DNA of 64,000 nt from Bacteroidota bacterium (GCA_024642705.1 JAHEAQ010000001.1:238225-302224); one strand, 5' to 3'. Shown: positions 7,275 to 17,648, counted from the first letter of the stretch. The notes: generated by a model from the letters alone, not told the origin. Numbers and translations: made by a program.

Positions 7275-9500
7275 ATGAAGATTCAATTCCTATCAGTTTT
7301 ATTATTCGTATTTATTTCATTATCAGCGATAGGTCAAGAAAGCCACCTAGCAAATATTAAAAAACTCACTTTTGGTGGAGATAATGCAGAAGCTTATTTT
7401 TCTCCTGATGGATCAAAATTAACAATGCAGGTGACTAATCCAGAAATAGGAGCAGAATGTGATCAAATATATTTATTGAATCTTAATGATGATTCTTTTA
7501 CTAACGAGGATTTGAAATTGGTATCAACAGGGTTTGGAAGAACAACTTGTTCTTTTTTTATGCCTGATGGTAAACATATAATTTATGCTTCTACTCACGA
7601 ATCTGAAAAAGCATGTCCTCCGCCACCAGCACCTAGAGCAGACGGAAAATATGTTTGGGCTATATTCCCAGACTTTGATATTTACATGGCAGATCTAAAC
7701 GGAAATATAGTTAAGAAATTAACTGATTCACCCCGATATGATGCAGAAGCTGTGGTTTCTCCTGACGGAAAGAAAATTGCTTTTACAAGTATACGTACTG
7801 GCGATCTTGAGATATACGTAATGGACATTGATGGAAGCAATCTAAAACAAATCACTTCAGAATTAGGATATGATGGGGGAGCTTTTTTTTCACATGATAG
7901 CAAAAAACTTGTTTTTAGATCTTCACGACCAAAAACAGACAAAGAAATTTCAGAATACAAAGCATTGCTTGCAGAAAATCTTGTTACTCCGACAGAAATG
8001 GAATTGTACACCGTTAATATTGATGGTACAAATCTAAAGCAATTAACAAAATTGGGAAAAGCCAATTGGGCTCCTTATTTCCATCCTTCCGACCAAAAAA
8101 TTATTTTTGCCTCCAATCATCATTCTACAAGAGGTTATGATTTTCAATTGTACATGATTGATATTGATGGTACAAATCTTGAACAAATTACATACGAAAG
8201 CGAATTCAACGCATTTCCTATGTTTTCTCCTGATGGCAAAAAATTAGTGTTCAGCAGCAATAGGATGCAAGAGAAAAGCCGAGAAACCAATGTATATATA
8301 GCGGATTGGGTAGAAGGGGACAGAACCAATTTAGTAAATAAAGAAAATCTAAAAAAACACAATACATTTTTAGCCTCAGACAAACTTGAAGGAAGGTTAA
8401 CTGGATCAAAAGGCGAAAGGAAAGCAGCTAAATATATTGAGAAAGAATTTAAGAAACTAGGTTTACAACCATATATAGGAAATTCATTTGGTCAAAAATT
8501 TGATTACACTGTTAAGCTTAATCCTCACAGCGATTCTGAAAATATTTCTAATTCTGGAACCAATGTAATTGGATATTTAGATAACCATGCAAAAAAATCC
8601 ATCATTATTGGAGCTCATTACGATCATTTAGGAAGAAATGAACACCACAATTCAACACTTCCTAATTCAGAAGGGAAGATACATAATGGGGCCGATGATA
8701 ATGCTTCCGGCGTCTCAGCAGTGCTTGAATTGGCAAGAATATTCTCGCAAAATAATGCCATTGAAGACGCCAATTTTATTTTCGCATTATTTTCAGGAGA
8801 AGAGGATGGTCTGATTGGATCCAAAAAGCTTGCAGAAGAAATACCTTTCCAAAAGATACCAGTTACAGCCATGATTAATATGGACATGATAGGACGTTTG
8901 GATAAAAATAAAGCACTTACAGTAGGCGGAATAGGCACAAGTCCATTGTTTGGTGATATAGTAAATAGGTACAAGCCTGCGGGATTCAATCTTGCTATAG
9001 ATAGTTCAGGAACTGGACCAAGTGATCATACTTCATTTTATCTAAAAGATATACCAGTACTTTTTTTCTTTACAGGAACGCACGAAGATTATCATAAACC
9101 TTCAGATGATACAGATAGAATAAATTTCGAAGGCCAAAAAAATATTGTAAAATATGTTAAAGGCGTTGCTGACGAATTGAGTTTGTTAGAGAAGATTCCA
9201 TTCGAAAAAACTAAATCATCTAATCCTAGATCTGTAGCAGCTTATAAAGTTACACTTGGTATAATGCCAAATTATGCCGGTGAAAATTCAGATGGCTTGA
9301 TCGTTGATGGCGTTATGGAAGGTAGACCTGGTGAAAAAGCTGGATTAAAACAAGGAGATATCATAACTCAAATTGGCGACTGCCCTGTAAAAGAGGTTTA
9401 TTCTTATATGGAATGTCTTGCAAAGATAAATGCTGGCGACACCTTGAAAGTAAAGTTTATTCGAAATGGAAAAGAGATGATAGGAGAAGCTACTTTTTAA
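7275..9500 (+). CDS. Secreted TolB-like propeller, M28 metallopeptidase and PDZ fusion
   Basis: A 742-residue exported protein. Signal peptide from ATG 7275 (hydrophobic LSVLLFVFISL, cleavage near AIGQ). Residues about 25-350 hold repeated PD40/TolB blades (FSPDGKK, SNLKQIT). Residues about 370-645 form an M28 zinc aminopeptidase domain: His448 in AHYDH, Asp474 in GADDNASG, Glu509-Glu510 in SGEEDG, Asp537 in NMDMIG and His607 in DYHKPSDD. All two-zinc ligands are therefore present. A PDZ domain (PGEKAGLKQGDIITQIGD) closes the protein. It probably removes N-terminal residues from peptides in the periplasm or at the surface. A stand-alone gene, with transcription starting 3' of the aromatic operon terminator. 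Confidence 0.88.
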   Translation: MKIQFLSVLLFVFISLSAIGQESHLANIKKLTFGGDNAEAYFSPDGSKLTMQVTNPEIGAECDQIYLLNLNDDSFTNEDLKLVSTGFGRTTCSFFMPDGKHIIYASTHESEKACPPPPAPRADGKYVWAIFPDFDIYMADLNGNIVKKLTDSPRYDAEAVVSPDGKKIAFTSIRTGDLEIYVMDIDGSNLKQITSELGYDGGAFFSHDSKKLVFRSSRPKTDKEISEYKALLAENLVTPTEMELYTVNIDGTNLKQLTKLGKANWAPYFHPSDQKIIFASNHHSTRGYDFQLYMIDIDGTNLEQITYESEFNAFPMFSPDGKKLVFSSNRMQEKSRETNVYIADWVEGDRTNLVNKENLKKHNTFLASDKLEGRLTGSKGERKAAKYIEKEFKKLGLQPYIGNSFGQKFDYTVKLNPHSDSENISNSGTNVIGYLDNHAKKSIIIGAHYDHLGRNEHHNSTLPNSEGKIHNGADDNASGVSAVLELARIFSQNNAIEDANFIFALFSGEEDGLIGSKKLAEEIPFQKIPVTAMINMDMIGRLDKNKALTVGGIGTSPLFGDIVNRYKPAGFNLAIDSSGTGPSDHTSFYLKDIPVLFFFTGTHEDYHKPSDDTDRINFEGQKNIVKYVKGVADELSLLEKIPFEKTKSSNPRSVAAYKVTLGIMPNYAGENSDGLIVDGVMEGRPGEKAGLKQGDIITQIGDCPVKEVYSYMECLAKINAGDTLKVKFIRNGKEMIGEATF

Positions 9501-9519
9501 AAAATAGTGCTTTAATCAA

Positions 9520-10143
9520 TCAAAAGCCTTCGTACCAGACTTTGTCAGGTTTACTAGTCCATTGATTATCTTTTATTCGAAATCTGAAAGGCCAATTGGA
9601 GCTTTCACCGGCTGTACTCATTCCAACTCTTGGGCCTATTACAATTTCATCTGCTTTGCATTGAGGGAGGCCTTCTTCTAACCAAATTCCGTCAGGAATA
9701 GTAAGATCGGTTCCATTTAGATTTTTGTTAATTCCCATGGCAATGCTGAATTTTCCTGGTCCGTTTGTCAGCTTATGTGCTGGCGACATAATTCCTCTAC
9801 GGCCAATCATTATGTCCACACCTTCAATTGGTTGGACTGCTCTAATCAAAATACAATGAGGGATTCCTTCAGGAGCTGTGATAATATTAAACAAATGAAA
9901 TGTGCCATAAATAATATATACATATGCCGTTCCAGCTTGGCTAAACATAGTTGCTGTTCTTGGAGTCAACTTATTCATGTAGGCATGGCTAGCTTTATCT
10001 TCTGGGGCTTTATATGCTTCCGTCTCTACTATATATCCTGAACAATAATTTCCTTCAATATTAGTGCAAAGTTTTTTGCCCAATAACGATTTACTGATTT
10101 CTAAAATATTGATACTTTCGTAAAAATCTCTATTTAGAATCAT
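9520..10143 (-). CDS. mpg: 3-methyladenine DNA glycosylase (AAG/Mpg family)
   Basis: Excises alkylated and deaminated purines such as 3-methyladenine and hypoxanthine to start base-excision repair. The 207 residues show the AAG fold motifs: GxIVETEAY (VETEAYKAPEDKASHA), TPRTATMFSQAGTAYVYIIYG, GRRG, and LTNGPGK followed by RVGMSTAGE. The glutamate of ETEAY is the catalytic base. The gene begins exactly where guaB ends (zero spacing), so it is translated from a guaB-mpg message. Confidence 0.93.
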   Translation of the reverse strand: MILNRDFYESINILEISKSLLGKKLCTNIEGNYCSGYIVETEAYKAPEDKASHAYMNKLTPRTATMFSQAGTAYVYIIYGTFHLFNIITAPEGIPHCILIRAVQPIEGVDIMIGRRGIMSPAHKLTNGPGKFSIAMGINKNLNGTDLTIPDGIWLEEGLPQCKADEIVIGPRVGMSTAGESSNWPFRFRIKDNQWTSKPDKVWYEGF

Positions 10144-11625
10144 TTATCTCCTTTTACTGTAATTCGGTGCTTCTTTAGTGATAGTTATATTGTGTGGGTG
10201 GCTTTCAATAATTCCTGCATTGGTAATTTTTGAAAATTGAGCTTGCTGAAGCGTTTCAATATTGCTTGCTCCACAGTATCCCATTCCAGCTCTTAATCCT
10301 CCAATATATTGAATCATTACTTCTTCTAAGTTTCCTTTAAATGCTACTCGACCTTCAATTCCTTCAGGTACCAATTTTTTTATATCATCTTCCACATCTT
10401 GAAAATATCTATCTTTTGAGCCAAGCTCCATAGCACCTAATGAACCCATCCCTCTGTATATTTTAAATTTTCTACCCTCAAAAATTACAGTTTCGCCAGG
10501 TGCTTCTTCAACTCCAGCAAATAATGAACCTCCCATAATCGTACTCGCTCCTGCAACAATAGCTTTTGCAATATCACCTGTGTACCGAATTCCCCCATCC
10601 CCTATTATTGGAACTCCAGTCCCTTTAATAGCTTCGGCAGCGTTATAAATTGCCGATAGTTGCGGCACACCTACTCCTGCTACAATTCTGGTAGTACAAA
10701 TACTTCCTGGACCAACACCAACTTTAACGCCATCAGCACCTGCATCAACTAATGCTTTTGCACCTGCACCTGTCGCTACATTACCTCCAATTACTTGAAG
10801 GTGTTTATACATTTTTTTTACCTCTTTGACTGCATCCAAAACACCTTGCGAATGTCCATGTGCAGTATCAATCGTAATACAATCCACGCTAACACTTTGT
10901 AAAGCCTGTATGCGATCGTGCATGTCTTTTGTGACGCCAACGGCAGCACCAACCATCAATCTTCCAAATGTATCTTTGCATGAATTTGGATAATCAGTGA
11001 GCTTTAAAATATCTTTGTAGGTAATTAAACCCATAAGAATGCTATTCCCATCAACAACGGGTAATTTTTCAATCTTATATTGTTGTAAAATATCTTTAGC
11101 TTGATCTAATGTTGTTCCTACTGGAGCTGTGATCAGATTTTCTTTGGTCATGATTTCACTGACCTTTTTTTTCATATTCTTTTCAAATCTCAAATCCCGA
11201 TTCGTAAGAATTCCCACCAACCTTTGATCGTCATTCACAATTGGAATACCACCAATCTTATAAGTTTCCATTAATTTGTGGGCTTCGGCAATTTTGGCTT
11301 CTGGTCCAAGTGTTACAGGATCAATGATCATCCCGCTTTCAGACCGTTTAACTTTTCTTACTTGATCCATTTGAGCTTCAATACTCATATTTTTATGGAC
11401 CATACCAATGCCTCCTTGACGTGCAATGGCAATAGCTAATTTATACTCTGTAACCGTATCCATTGCGGCGGATATGATGGGCACATTAATTGTTAATTCT
11501 CGCGTGAGCTTTGTTTTTATATCAACATCTCTGGGAAGAACTTCAGAGTATGCAGGAATGAGGAGAACGTCATCAAATGTTAAGCTTTCCTGCAAAAACT
11601 TAGTGTTAAAATCATTTATTTCCAT
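10144..11625 (-). CDS. guaB: IMP dehydrogenase
   Basis: Oxidises IMP to XMP with NAD+, the rate-limiting step of GMP synthesis. N-terminal [19 protein letters not shown], two CBS domains at about residues 95-210 ([20 protein letters not shown]), and the active-site loop [15 protein letters not shown] with Cys310. The flap segment GMGSLGAM and the C-terminal YCGA region are also seen. Length 493, as usual. ATG 11625 is preferred over the TTG two codons upstream because a perfect -7 box ends only three bases before it, implying a leaderless message. Followed directly by mpg. Confidence 0.96.
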   Translation of the reverse strand: MEINDFNTKFLQESLTFDDVLLIPAYSEVLPRDVDIKTKLTRELTINVPIISAAMDTVTEYKLAIAIARQGGIGMVHKNMSIEAQMDQVRKVKRSESGMIIDPVTLGPEAKIAEAHKLMETYKIGGIPIVNDDQRLVGILTNRDLRFEKNMKKKVSEIMTKENLITAPVGTTLDQAKDILQQYKIEKLPVVDGNSILMGLITYKDILKLTDYPNSCKDTFGRLMVGAAVGVTKDMHDRIQALQSVSVDCITIDTAHGHSQGVLDAVKEVKKMYKHLQVIGGNVATGAGAKALVDAGADGVKVGVGPGSICTTRIVAGVGVPQLSAIYNAAEAIKGTGVPIIGDGGIRYTGDIAKAIVAGASTIMGGSLFAGVEEAPGETVIFEGRKFKIYRGMGSLGAMELGSKDRYFQDVEDDIKKLVPEGIEGRVAFKGNLEEVMIQYIGGLRAGMGYCGASNIETLQQAQFSKITNAGIIESHPHNITITKEAPNYSKRR

Positions 11626-11628
11626 GCG

Positions 11629-11636
11629 CAAAGATA
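11629..11636 (-). promoter_or_regulatory. -7 promoter box of guaB, immediately before the ATG
   Basis: On the minus strand TATCTTTG is followed by CGC and then ATG of guaB. This exact TAnnTTTG match predicts initiation at or within a base or two of the A of the start codon. Confidence 0.55.
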
Positions 11637-11722
11637 TTCAATAGATTTTTTTATAAAACTAATTCTTATAAAAAATTTTAATTTCTTTGTTTTACATTGT
11701 TTATTAAATAAAAAAGATCCAC

Positions 11723-12169
11723 ATGATTGAAGTCTTCGATGACAATTATTTTATGCAACAAGCAATAAATGAAGCTCAATTGGCACTTGAAAAAGGTGAA
11801 GTTCCCGTCGGAGCTGTAATTGTAAGCCAAAAAAGAATCATAGCAAGGGCACATAACCAAACCGAGATTTTAAATGATGTAACAGCTCATGCAGAAATGT
11901 TGGCGATTACTTCAGCAAGTTCATATTTAGGTGCAAAATACTTAACAGATTGCACAATGTACATTACACTTGAACCTTGTGTGATGTGCGCCGGTGCATT
12001 AAGATGGGCACAACTTAGCAAATTGGTTTATGGAGCAAGCGATGAAAAAAGTGGTTTTATGAGAATTGGAAAAGAATTGCTTCACCCCAAAACTACCATT
12101 GCATTTGGCATTAAAAACGAGGAATGTGCTTCCTTAATGAGTGATTTCTTTTTGGCAAAGAGAAAATAG
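11723..12169 (+). CDS. tadA: tRNA adenosine(34) deaminase
   Basis: Deaminates wobble adenosine 34 of tRNA-Arg(ACG) to inosine. The zinc-dependent cytidine-deaminase fold is shown by HAE at residues 56-58 (TAHAEMLAI) and PCVMC at 85-89. The usual length, 148 residues, and the N-terminal QAINEAQLALEKGEVPVGAVIV agree. A close relative, guanine deaminase, is possible but the C-terminal FFLAKRK-type end and length favour TadA. A single gene, divergent from guaB. Confidence 0.86.
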   Translation: MIEVFDDNYFMQQAINEAQLALEKGEVPVGAVIVSQKRIIARAHNQTEILNDVTAHAEMLAITSASSYLGAKYLTDCTMYITLEPCVMCAGALRWAQLSKLVYGASDEKSGFMRIGKELLHPKTTIAFGIKNEECASLMSDFFLAKRK

Positions 12170-12288
12170 AAAGTTCAGTCTTTGTTACAATGCATCTGCT
12201 TGTAATATGTGCAAATAAAAAATATCAAGCCAAATAAACTTTTTATGTCCTATCTTCATTAATAATTTATAATTAATGGAAAAGAAAT

Positions 12289-13206
12289 ATGGCAGAAACA
12301 AGTTTTTGGAATGGCTCCGAAATATACCTTTGTGATTTAGAATTAGCCCAAGCATTTCATATGGCAAGAACCTTGGGTATGCCTTTATTAATAGAAGGCG
12401 AACCAGGAACTGGAAAAACAGAATTACCTCTTCAATATGCCAAAGATAAAAATTTGGAATTATTTGTTTTCCCCGTAGGTTCGAAAAGCAATGTGGATCA
12501 ATTTGTCGCAAGATTTGATCATGTAAAATACTTGCGGGATTCTCAAATTGAGGTATTGAATGCCCAAAGAGAAGAGAAAGGCTTGCAAAACAATTTAAGT
12601 ACAGGAGGAAGATCTACAGAACTTTTAGATGATTATGTAATTCTTGGACCTGCAGCTCAAGCATTTAATTCACCCAATTCTGTGCTTTTAATTGATGAAA
12701 TAGACAAAGCTCCACGAGAGTTCCCAAATGATTTGTTGTATGCACTGAGCCATAGAAAATTTATTATGCCAGAATCAGGTAAAATAATTGAAATAAGCGA
12801 AGAGCAAATGCCTGCCATTGTAATTACAAGCAATCGAGAACAAGAATTACCAACAGCATTCAAAGGTCGTTGTATCTATCATTATATACAATTTCCAGAA
12901 CCAGAAACGATGAATGAAATAGTTCTTAAACATTATCCTGAATCTGACGAAGAAATAGTAAAAGTTGCCATTGATATATTTTATCATCTAAGAAGATTGG
13001 GATTGGAAAGGGCTCCTTCAACAAGAGAATTGTTAAATTGGCTAAAATACATTCAACAATTTTCCAAAAAAGAAGCTTTAGAAAGAATTAACAACCTTTC
13101 TGGAATAGGTGCTTTGATTAAGACACAATCAGATATTGAAAAAGTGCAAAGGAAATTATTCAATTCTTCAACCGATGACTACGGAAGAAGATCAAATTTT
13201 AACTAA
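12289..13206 (+). CDS. MoxR-type AAA+ ATPase
   Basis: A 305-residue AAA+ ATPase. Walker A is GEPGTGKTEL near residue 38, Walker B is VLLIDEIDKA near residue 125, and sensor-1-like VITSNREQELP is near 180. Members work as chaperones together with von Willebrand A proteins, remodelling or loading metals into partners; the VWA partner follows two bases later. The partner of this particular pair is unknown. There is no signal peptide, so it acts in the cytoplasm. Confidence 0.87.
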   Translation: MAETSFWNGSEIYLCDLELAQAFHMARTLGMPLLIEGEPGTGKTELPLQYAKDKNLELFVFPVGSKSNVDQFVARFDHVKYLRDSQIEVLNAQREEKGLQNNLSTGGRSTELLDDYVILGPAAQAFNSPNSVLLIDEIDKAPREFPNDLLYALSHRKFIMPESGKIIEISEEQMPAIVITSNREQELPTAFKGRCIYHYIQFPEPETMNEIVLKHYPESDEEIVKVAIDIFYHLRRLGLERAPSTRELLNWLKYIQQFSKKEALERINNLSGIGALIKTQSDIEKVQRKLFNSSTDDYGRRSNFN

Positions 13207-13208
13207 TT

Positions 13209-14528
13209 ATGTTTCCTGAACTCCCAGCAAAATTTAAATCCTACGGCTTACCTGCTGACGTGAGAACATTACTTTTGCTTAGGAAAGCAATGGAAAAAGG
13301 ACTTATTCATACACTCGGAGATATTTATTTGGTTCTAAAAGCAATTGTTGTAAAGGATCCGAAAATGATAGGACCTTTTACGAGAGCTTATTATGATTAC
13401 TTTTTGAGTATTGAAATCAATAGGGGTGAAACCTTAGATGAAGCAATTAAAAGATCATTGAGCTTTGAAAATTGGAAGGAAAAATTTCTTCTGGAACATC
13501 CAGATTATGACGAGAAAAATATTAAAGATTTGATTTCAAAGTATCTGGATGAAGTGCATATCACAACTTATGACATCAAACAAATTATTGATGGGAAAGA
13601 AATTCTTGAAAAAGATGATCCAGAGATGGAGGATCAAGGCGAAGGAGGATCTGAAAATTCATCTCATTTGGAAAAAGCAGCTGATTATTCGGGTATTGAC
13701 CTTGATGAATTAATCCGAAGAATGGAAAAAGTTAAAGACAAACAATCCAAAAATCATGGAGGTGGCAGTCACTGGATTGGTAAAGGTGGGATTTCTCCAT
13801 ACGGACATAGTGGAGCTGCCAAAGGTGGCATCAGAGTTGGAGGTGCTGGAGGTGGAAAAATGGCTCGAAAAGTAATTGGAGATAAGCGGTATTATCCTGT
13901 GGACATGAATGCTCAGATTAAAGATGACAATATTGATGCTACATTGGCCTCCTTGAAAGGGGTAATTGAAGAAAGTGCAGAAATTCAATTGGATGTTCCA
14001 AAGACAATTAAAGATGGCCTGAAAAGAGGAGGTTTATTTCTCCCAGAAATGAAAGATGTTATTTCCGAAAAAATGCAAATTTTATTGCTTATCGATAATG
14101 GCGGTTATTCAATGGATCCTTACATATATGCAGTTACGAAATTGTTTAAAAAAATGAAAACAAGGTTCGCCCATGATCTTGAAGTATATTATTTTCATAA
14201 TACAATTTATGGAAGGCTTTATTCAGATGAAAGAAGAACTAAGGCTGTATCAATAGATACTTTTATTCAAAAAGATAAAAATTATAAAGTTTTTATTGTA
14301 GGGGATGCCGCTATGGCTCCATATGAATTAACTCAAGGAAGTGTTGAAAATTGGTTGCTAATTAAAGAAAAATTTAAAAAATGTGCTTGGTTAAATCCTG
14401 ATCCAGAACGATCATGGAGAGGAACTCAAACCACCGTTTATTTACGAAATTTATTTGAAATGTATCCGCTAACTCCTGCAGGGGTTGAATTAGCAGTACG
14501 CGAAATGAATAAAAAAACTGTCCTTTAG
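13209..14528 (+). CDS. CoxE-like von Willebrand A-domain protein (MoxR partner)
   Basis: A 439-residue cytoplasmic protein, the VWA partner of the preceding ATPase. Residues about 160-250 form a charged then glycine-rich linker (GGGSHWIGKGGISPYGHSG). The VWA domain starts about residue 290 (MQILLLIDNGGYSMDPYI). The metal-binding site DxSxS is degenerate here (DNGGYSM), and the TNPFG-type threonine is not obvious. Downstream WLNPDPERSWRGTQTT is a conserved end of this subfamily. It ends well before the convergent bicupin gene. Confidence 0.82.
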   Translation: MFPELPAKFKSYGLPADVRTLLLLRKAMEKGLIHTLGDIYLVLKAIVVKDPKMIGPFTRAYYDYFLSIEINRGETLDEAIKRSLSFENWKEKFLLEHPDYDEKNIKDLISKYLDEVHITTYDIKQIIDGKEILEKDDPEMEDQGEGGSENSSHLEKAADYSGIDLDELIRRMEKVKDKQSKNHGGGSHWIGKGGISPYGHSGAAKGGIRVGGAGGGKMARKVIGDKRYYPVDMNAQIKDDNIDATLASLKGVIEESAEIQLDVPKTIKDGLKRGGLFLPEMKDVISEKMQILLLIDNGGYSMDPYIYAVTKLFKKMKTRFAHDLEVYYFHNTIYGRLYSDERRTKAVSIDTFIQKDKNYKVFIVGDAAMAPYELTQGSVENWLLIKEKFKKCAWLNPDPERSWRGTQTTVYLRNLFEMYPLTPAGVELAVREMNKKTVL

Positions 14529-14584
14529 ATATTTTTAATTCAATCTAAGTCCAAAATATATAAGAGTTGAATGTTTGGTAAATG

Positions 14585-15355
14585 CTAATTCCATTTAAAA
14601 GCGAAGTAAGAACAAGGTTCATCGGTTGAATTACTAATTCCATGACGTAATTGTGATTCAATATAATAAAAATCGCCTGCTGTGGCTTCATATTTTTCAT
14701 CCTCAATAACCATTTCTGAATGACCTGAAATCATTAGAATAACCTCTGTTTCAACATGCTGATGTGGTAAATGACTTGGACCTTTGGTATTCAATTTAGT
14801 GATGTGCATTTCAAATCTTTCACACATTGCGGTCTGACGATCAAAAAATGCAATTCCTCCTCCTCGTGCACTGGGTTTGAAGATCAGATCCTCTTTTTTC
14901 AAAATTATGGATCCTCCGGCAGCTATCCCTCTTTCTAAATTCATTTGTTTTTTTGATCTATATTTCATATCTATATAACTCACAGGAGTATTACTTGCAT
15001 TTTCAATCACAAATTTTTGCCCCGGTATAATCAAAATAATTCCTTCAGGTTGCAGAATTATACTTTCATTTTCAATCGTTATTTTCAAAGAACCAGATCT
15101 TACAATGAACAATTCTTCCATATCCAAATTGACATTCTCTTGACCTAAATTTACATCGTCAAATAACGTTCGAAGTTGAATATCTAAAAATTCAAGATGA
15201 GTTGATTTTCCTTTCAAAAACGAAAAAGTTTCACTTCCTTCATCCTTTTTAGCTTTATTTTCCTCATAACTATATACTCCAGAACGCACAGGAAGGTATT
15301 GAGCATAAGAACTAATAGTTATAAAATATAAAACACTAAATATGATTACTCTCAT
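14585..15355 (-). CDS. Secreted bicupin protein
   Basis: 256 residues with a signal peptide (hydrophobic VIIFSVLYFITISSYA, then QYLP). Two cupin barrels: residues about 60-135 (a degenerate first barrel, GSLKITIENESIILQPEGIILIIPG) and about 175-256, whose motif HLPHQHVETEVILMISGHSEM has the His-x-His ligands and a downstream RHGISNST histidine. The second barrel probably binds a metal. The substrate is unknown. The family includes sugar-binding and dioxygenase-like proteins, and I do not assign a reaction. Confidence 0.7.
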   Translation of the reverse strand: MRVIIFSVLYFITISSYAQYLPVRSGVYSYEENKAKKDEGSETFSFLKGKSTHLEFLDIQLRTLFDDVNLGQENVNLDMEELFIVRSGSLKITIENESIILQPEGIILIIPGQKFVIENASNTPVSYIDMKYRSKKQMNLERGIAAGGSIILKKEDLIFKPSARGGGIAFFDRQTAMCERFEMHITKLNTKGPSHLPHQHVETEVILMISGHSEMVIEDEKYEATAGDFYYIESQLRHGISNSTDEPCSYFAFKWN

Positions 15356-15549
15356 AAATTTAAAATGACTAAAATTATTTTTTATTATCTGGAACTTCTT
15401 AATTTATAATTCATTCTACTTCTAAATATACCCAATAAAATAAAATAAAGCGTTAAAATTTAAACTCATACTTCAATTAGATATTTTCCGATTATAAGTT
15501 ATTATTTTTAAAACTTTTCAAACAAAATTTTATTTATACTCTAAAAAAA

Positions 15550-16248
15550 ATGAAAATGATTCCAATTGCTTTCAGTTTATTATTACTTTTTTCATGTGTG
15601 CCGGATCAGAAAACTCATACCGATGATGACGACACACTAAGCATAAGCTACCTTGCTTTAGGAGATAGCTATACAATCGGCGAAAGTGTACAAGAGGAAG
15701 AGCGATTTCCATATCTATTAATTCATTCAGATTTTGTAAAACCGCATACCATTAAGGATTATAAAGTCATTGCAAAAACCGGGTGGACTACAAGAAATTT
15801 ATTGGATGCAATGGATAAAGAAGATCTTAAAATCAATCAATTTGATTTTATCACCTTATTAATTGGTGTAAACAATCAGTATCAAGGAAAACCATTCCTA
15901 GAATATGAAGAAGAACTACGTGAATTATTTGAAAGAGCAATTTATCTTCTTAATGGAAACGCTGACAAATTAATTGTTGTTTCTATTCCAGATTACAGCG
16001 TAACTCCTTTTGCCTCTTCACGAGATACGGTTAGAATTGCTTCAGAAATTAAAAAATACAACGATTTCAAAAAAGAATTGGCAGAATCCTTTGGTGCTAG
16101 ATTTGTTTACATCACAGATCTAACTCAAAATGCAAAAAATGACCTTTCACTATTAGCTGGGGACCAATTGCATTATTCGGCTAAATCGCATGGGCAATGG
16201 GTATCAAGAATTGTTCCTGAAGTCAATGAAATAATTAAAACCCAATAA
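15550..16248 (+). CDS. SGNH/GDSL-type lipoprotein hydrolase
   Basis: A 232-residue lipoprotein: signal MKMIPIAFSLLLLFS with lipobox Cys16. The SGNH fold is present: nucleophile Ser40 in LALGDSYTIGE, block III LIGVNNQYQG, and the catalytic Asp/His pair in GDQLHYSAKSHGQW near residues 211-215. It probably hydrolyses an ester in the envelope, such as an acylated glycan or a lipid. Single gene; a preceding divergent cupin. Confidence 0.85.
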   Translation: MKMIPIAFSLLLLFSCVPDQKTHTDDDDTLSISYLALGDSYTIGESVQEEERFPYLLIHSDFVKPHTIKDYKVIAKTGWTTRNLLDAMDKEDLKINQFDFITLLIGVNNQYQGKPFLEYEEELRELFERAIYLLNGNADKLIVVSIPDYSVTPFASSRDTVRIASEIKKYNDFKKELAESFGARFVYITDLTQNAKNDLSLLAGDQLHYSAKSHGQWVSRIVPEVNEIIKTQ

Positions 16249-16322
16249 TTTTAAACCTTAATAATTACAATAAAAATCCCTAAATCAGTTTAATATCAAT
16301 ATGCTCAACAAATACAAAAGGG

Positions 16323-16727
16323 ATGTGGACTTGCCAAATATGTGAACGAAAATTCGCCAAAAATAATCAATCGCATTTTTGTGTAACGACTACTATAGAT
16401 GATTTATTTAAAGACAAACCTGATAATTTGTTGGTAGCTTTCGATAGAATTCTTGTAGATGTCTTTGAATTCGGAGAAATGAGCATTGGTGCATCGAAGA
16501 ACACTGTAATTTTTACAAATAAAAAAGCTTTTTTGATTATAAGACCAATGTCAAAATTATTAGACTTGAAATTTTATTTCAATGAAACTTTAAAAAGTGC
16601 TAAACTCCATACTACTGGTGCTCATGGTAAATATTTTTACCACCACATTCGTATTCAAGATGAAGAGGATGTAGACCATGAAGTTATATCCTTGTTGAAA
16701 AAAGGATATAATTATGGATTAATGTAA
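16323..16727 (+). CDS. DUF5655-domain protein with N-terminal CxxC zinc-ribbon-like motif
   Basis: 134 residues. The N-terminus MWTCQICERKFAKNNQSHFC has two Cys pairs (CQIC and SHFC) that could bind a zinc ion. The rest, with IDDLFKDKPDNLLVAFDRIL and the closing HHIRIQDEEDVDHEVISLLKKGY, matches DUF5655, a domain of unknown function in many bacteria. Cytoplasmic. Its stop lies 37 bases from the convergent lipA stop. Confidence 0.7.
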   Translation: MWTCQICERKFAKNNQSHFCVTTTIDDLFKDKPDNLLVAFDRILVDVFEFGEMSIGASKNTVIFTNKKAFLIIRPMSKLLDLKFYFNETLKSAKLHTTGAHGKYFYHHIRIQDEEDVDHEVISLLKKGYNYGLM

Positions 16728-16764
16728 GCATCAAAAAAATTAAAAATAATTTGATAAATAAATA

Positions 16765-17637
16765 CTACAGATGACGTTCTGCGTGATAGCTGCTTCTCAC
16801 CAAAGGTCCACTTTCTACAAAATCAAATCCTTTATTCAATCCTACTTCTTTATAATGAGCGAATAAATCAGGGTGAACAAATTCTGCAACTTCTAGATGC
16901 ATTTTTGTAGGTTGGAGATATTGCCCAATAGTAATTACATCACAACCATGATCGATAAGATCATCCATTACTTTATAAATTTCTTCTTGGGTTTCACCAA
17001 GACCCACCATAACACCTGATTTTGTTCTTTTTCCAGCTGACTTTGTTCGAGATATTTGCTCCAAACTTCTCAAATATTTAGCTTGAGGCCTAACTTTCCT
17101 ATACAACCTTTCAACCGTTTCCATATTGTGAGAAACTACTTCTTGGCCAGGACTAATCATTTGATCTAAAGCTTCCCAATTTGCTTTGACATCTGGAATA
17201 AGTGTTTCAATTGTGGTTGTCGGAGATAATTCTTTAACAAATTTGACTGTGTTATGCCAGATTACTGCTCCTTTATCCTTTAATTCGTCTCGATTTACAG
17301 AAGTAATCACAGCATGCTTCACACCCATCAAATGGATCGCTTCAGCAACTCTTCGAGGTTCATCTTCATCATAAGAAGGCGGTCTTCCAGTTTTTACTGC
17401 GCAGAAGGAACATCCTCTAGTACAAGTATCACCAAGAATCATAAAAGTTGCCGTACCTGCACCCCAGCATTCTCCCATATTTGGGCAATTACCACTTTGG
17501 CAAATGGTGTGTAGATTATATTCATCAACCAATGACCTGACTTTCTTATAACTTTCGCCAGTAGGTAATTTAACTCTTAACCATGAAGGTTTCTTTTTTC
17601 TAGGCTCTTGAGCCCCAATTATAGGTAATTCTATCAA
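16765..17637 (-). CDS. lipA: Lipoyl synthase
   Basis: A radical-SAM enzyme that inserts two sulfurs into octanoyl groups of the lipoyl domains of 2-oxoacid dehydrogenases and the glycine cleavage system. Two iron-sulfur cluster sites: the auxiliary CxxxxxC cluster ligands in [13 protein letters not shown], and the radical-SAM [10 protein letters not shown]. The C-terminal GLGETQEEI and serine-rich [10 protein letters not shown] end are typical. 290 residues, normal. It follows an envelope protein gene by 11 bases and is probably cotranscribed with it. Confidence 0.95.
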   Translation of the reverse strand: MIELPIIGAQEPRKKKPSWLRVKLPTGESYKKVRSLVDEYNLHTICQSGNCPNMGECWGAGTATFMILGDTCTRGCSFCAVKTGRPPSYDEDEPRRVAEAIHLMGVKHAVITSVNRDELKDKGAVIWHNTVKFVKELSPTTTIETLIPDVKANWEALDQMISPGQEVVSHNMETVERLYRKVRPQAKYLRSLEQISRTKSAGKRTKSGVMVGLGETQEEIYKVMDDLIDHGCDVITIGQYLQPTKMHLEVAEFVHPDLFAHYKEVGLNKGFDFVESGPLVRSSYHAERHL

Positions 17638-17648
17638 TGATTTGCTTT

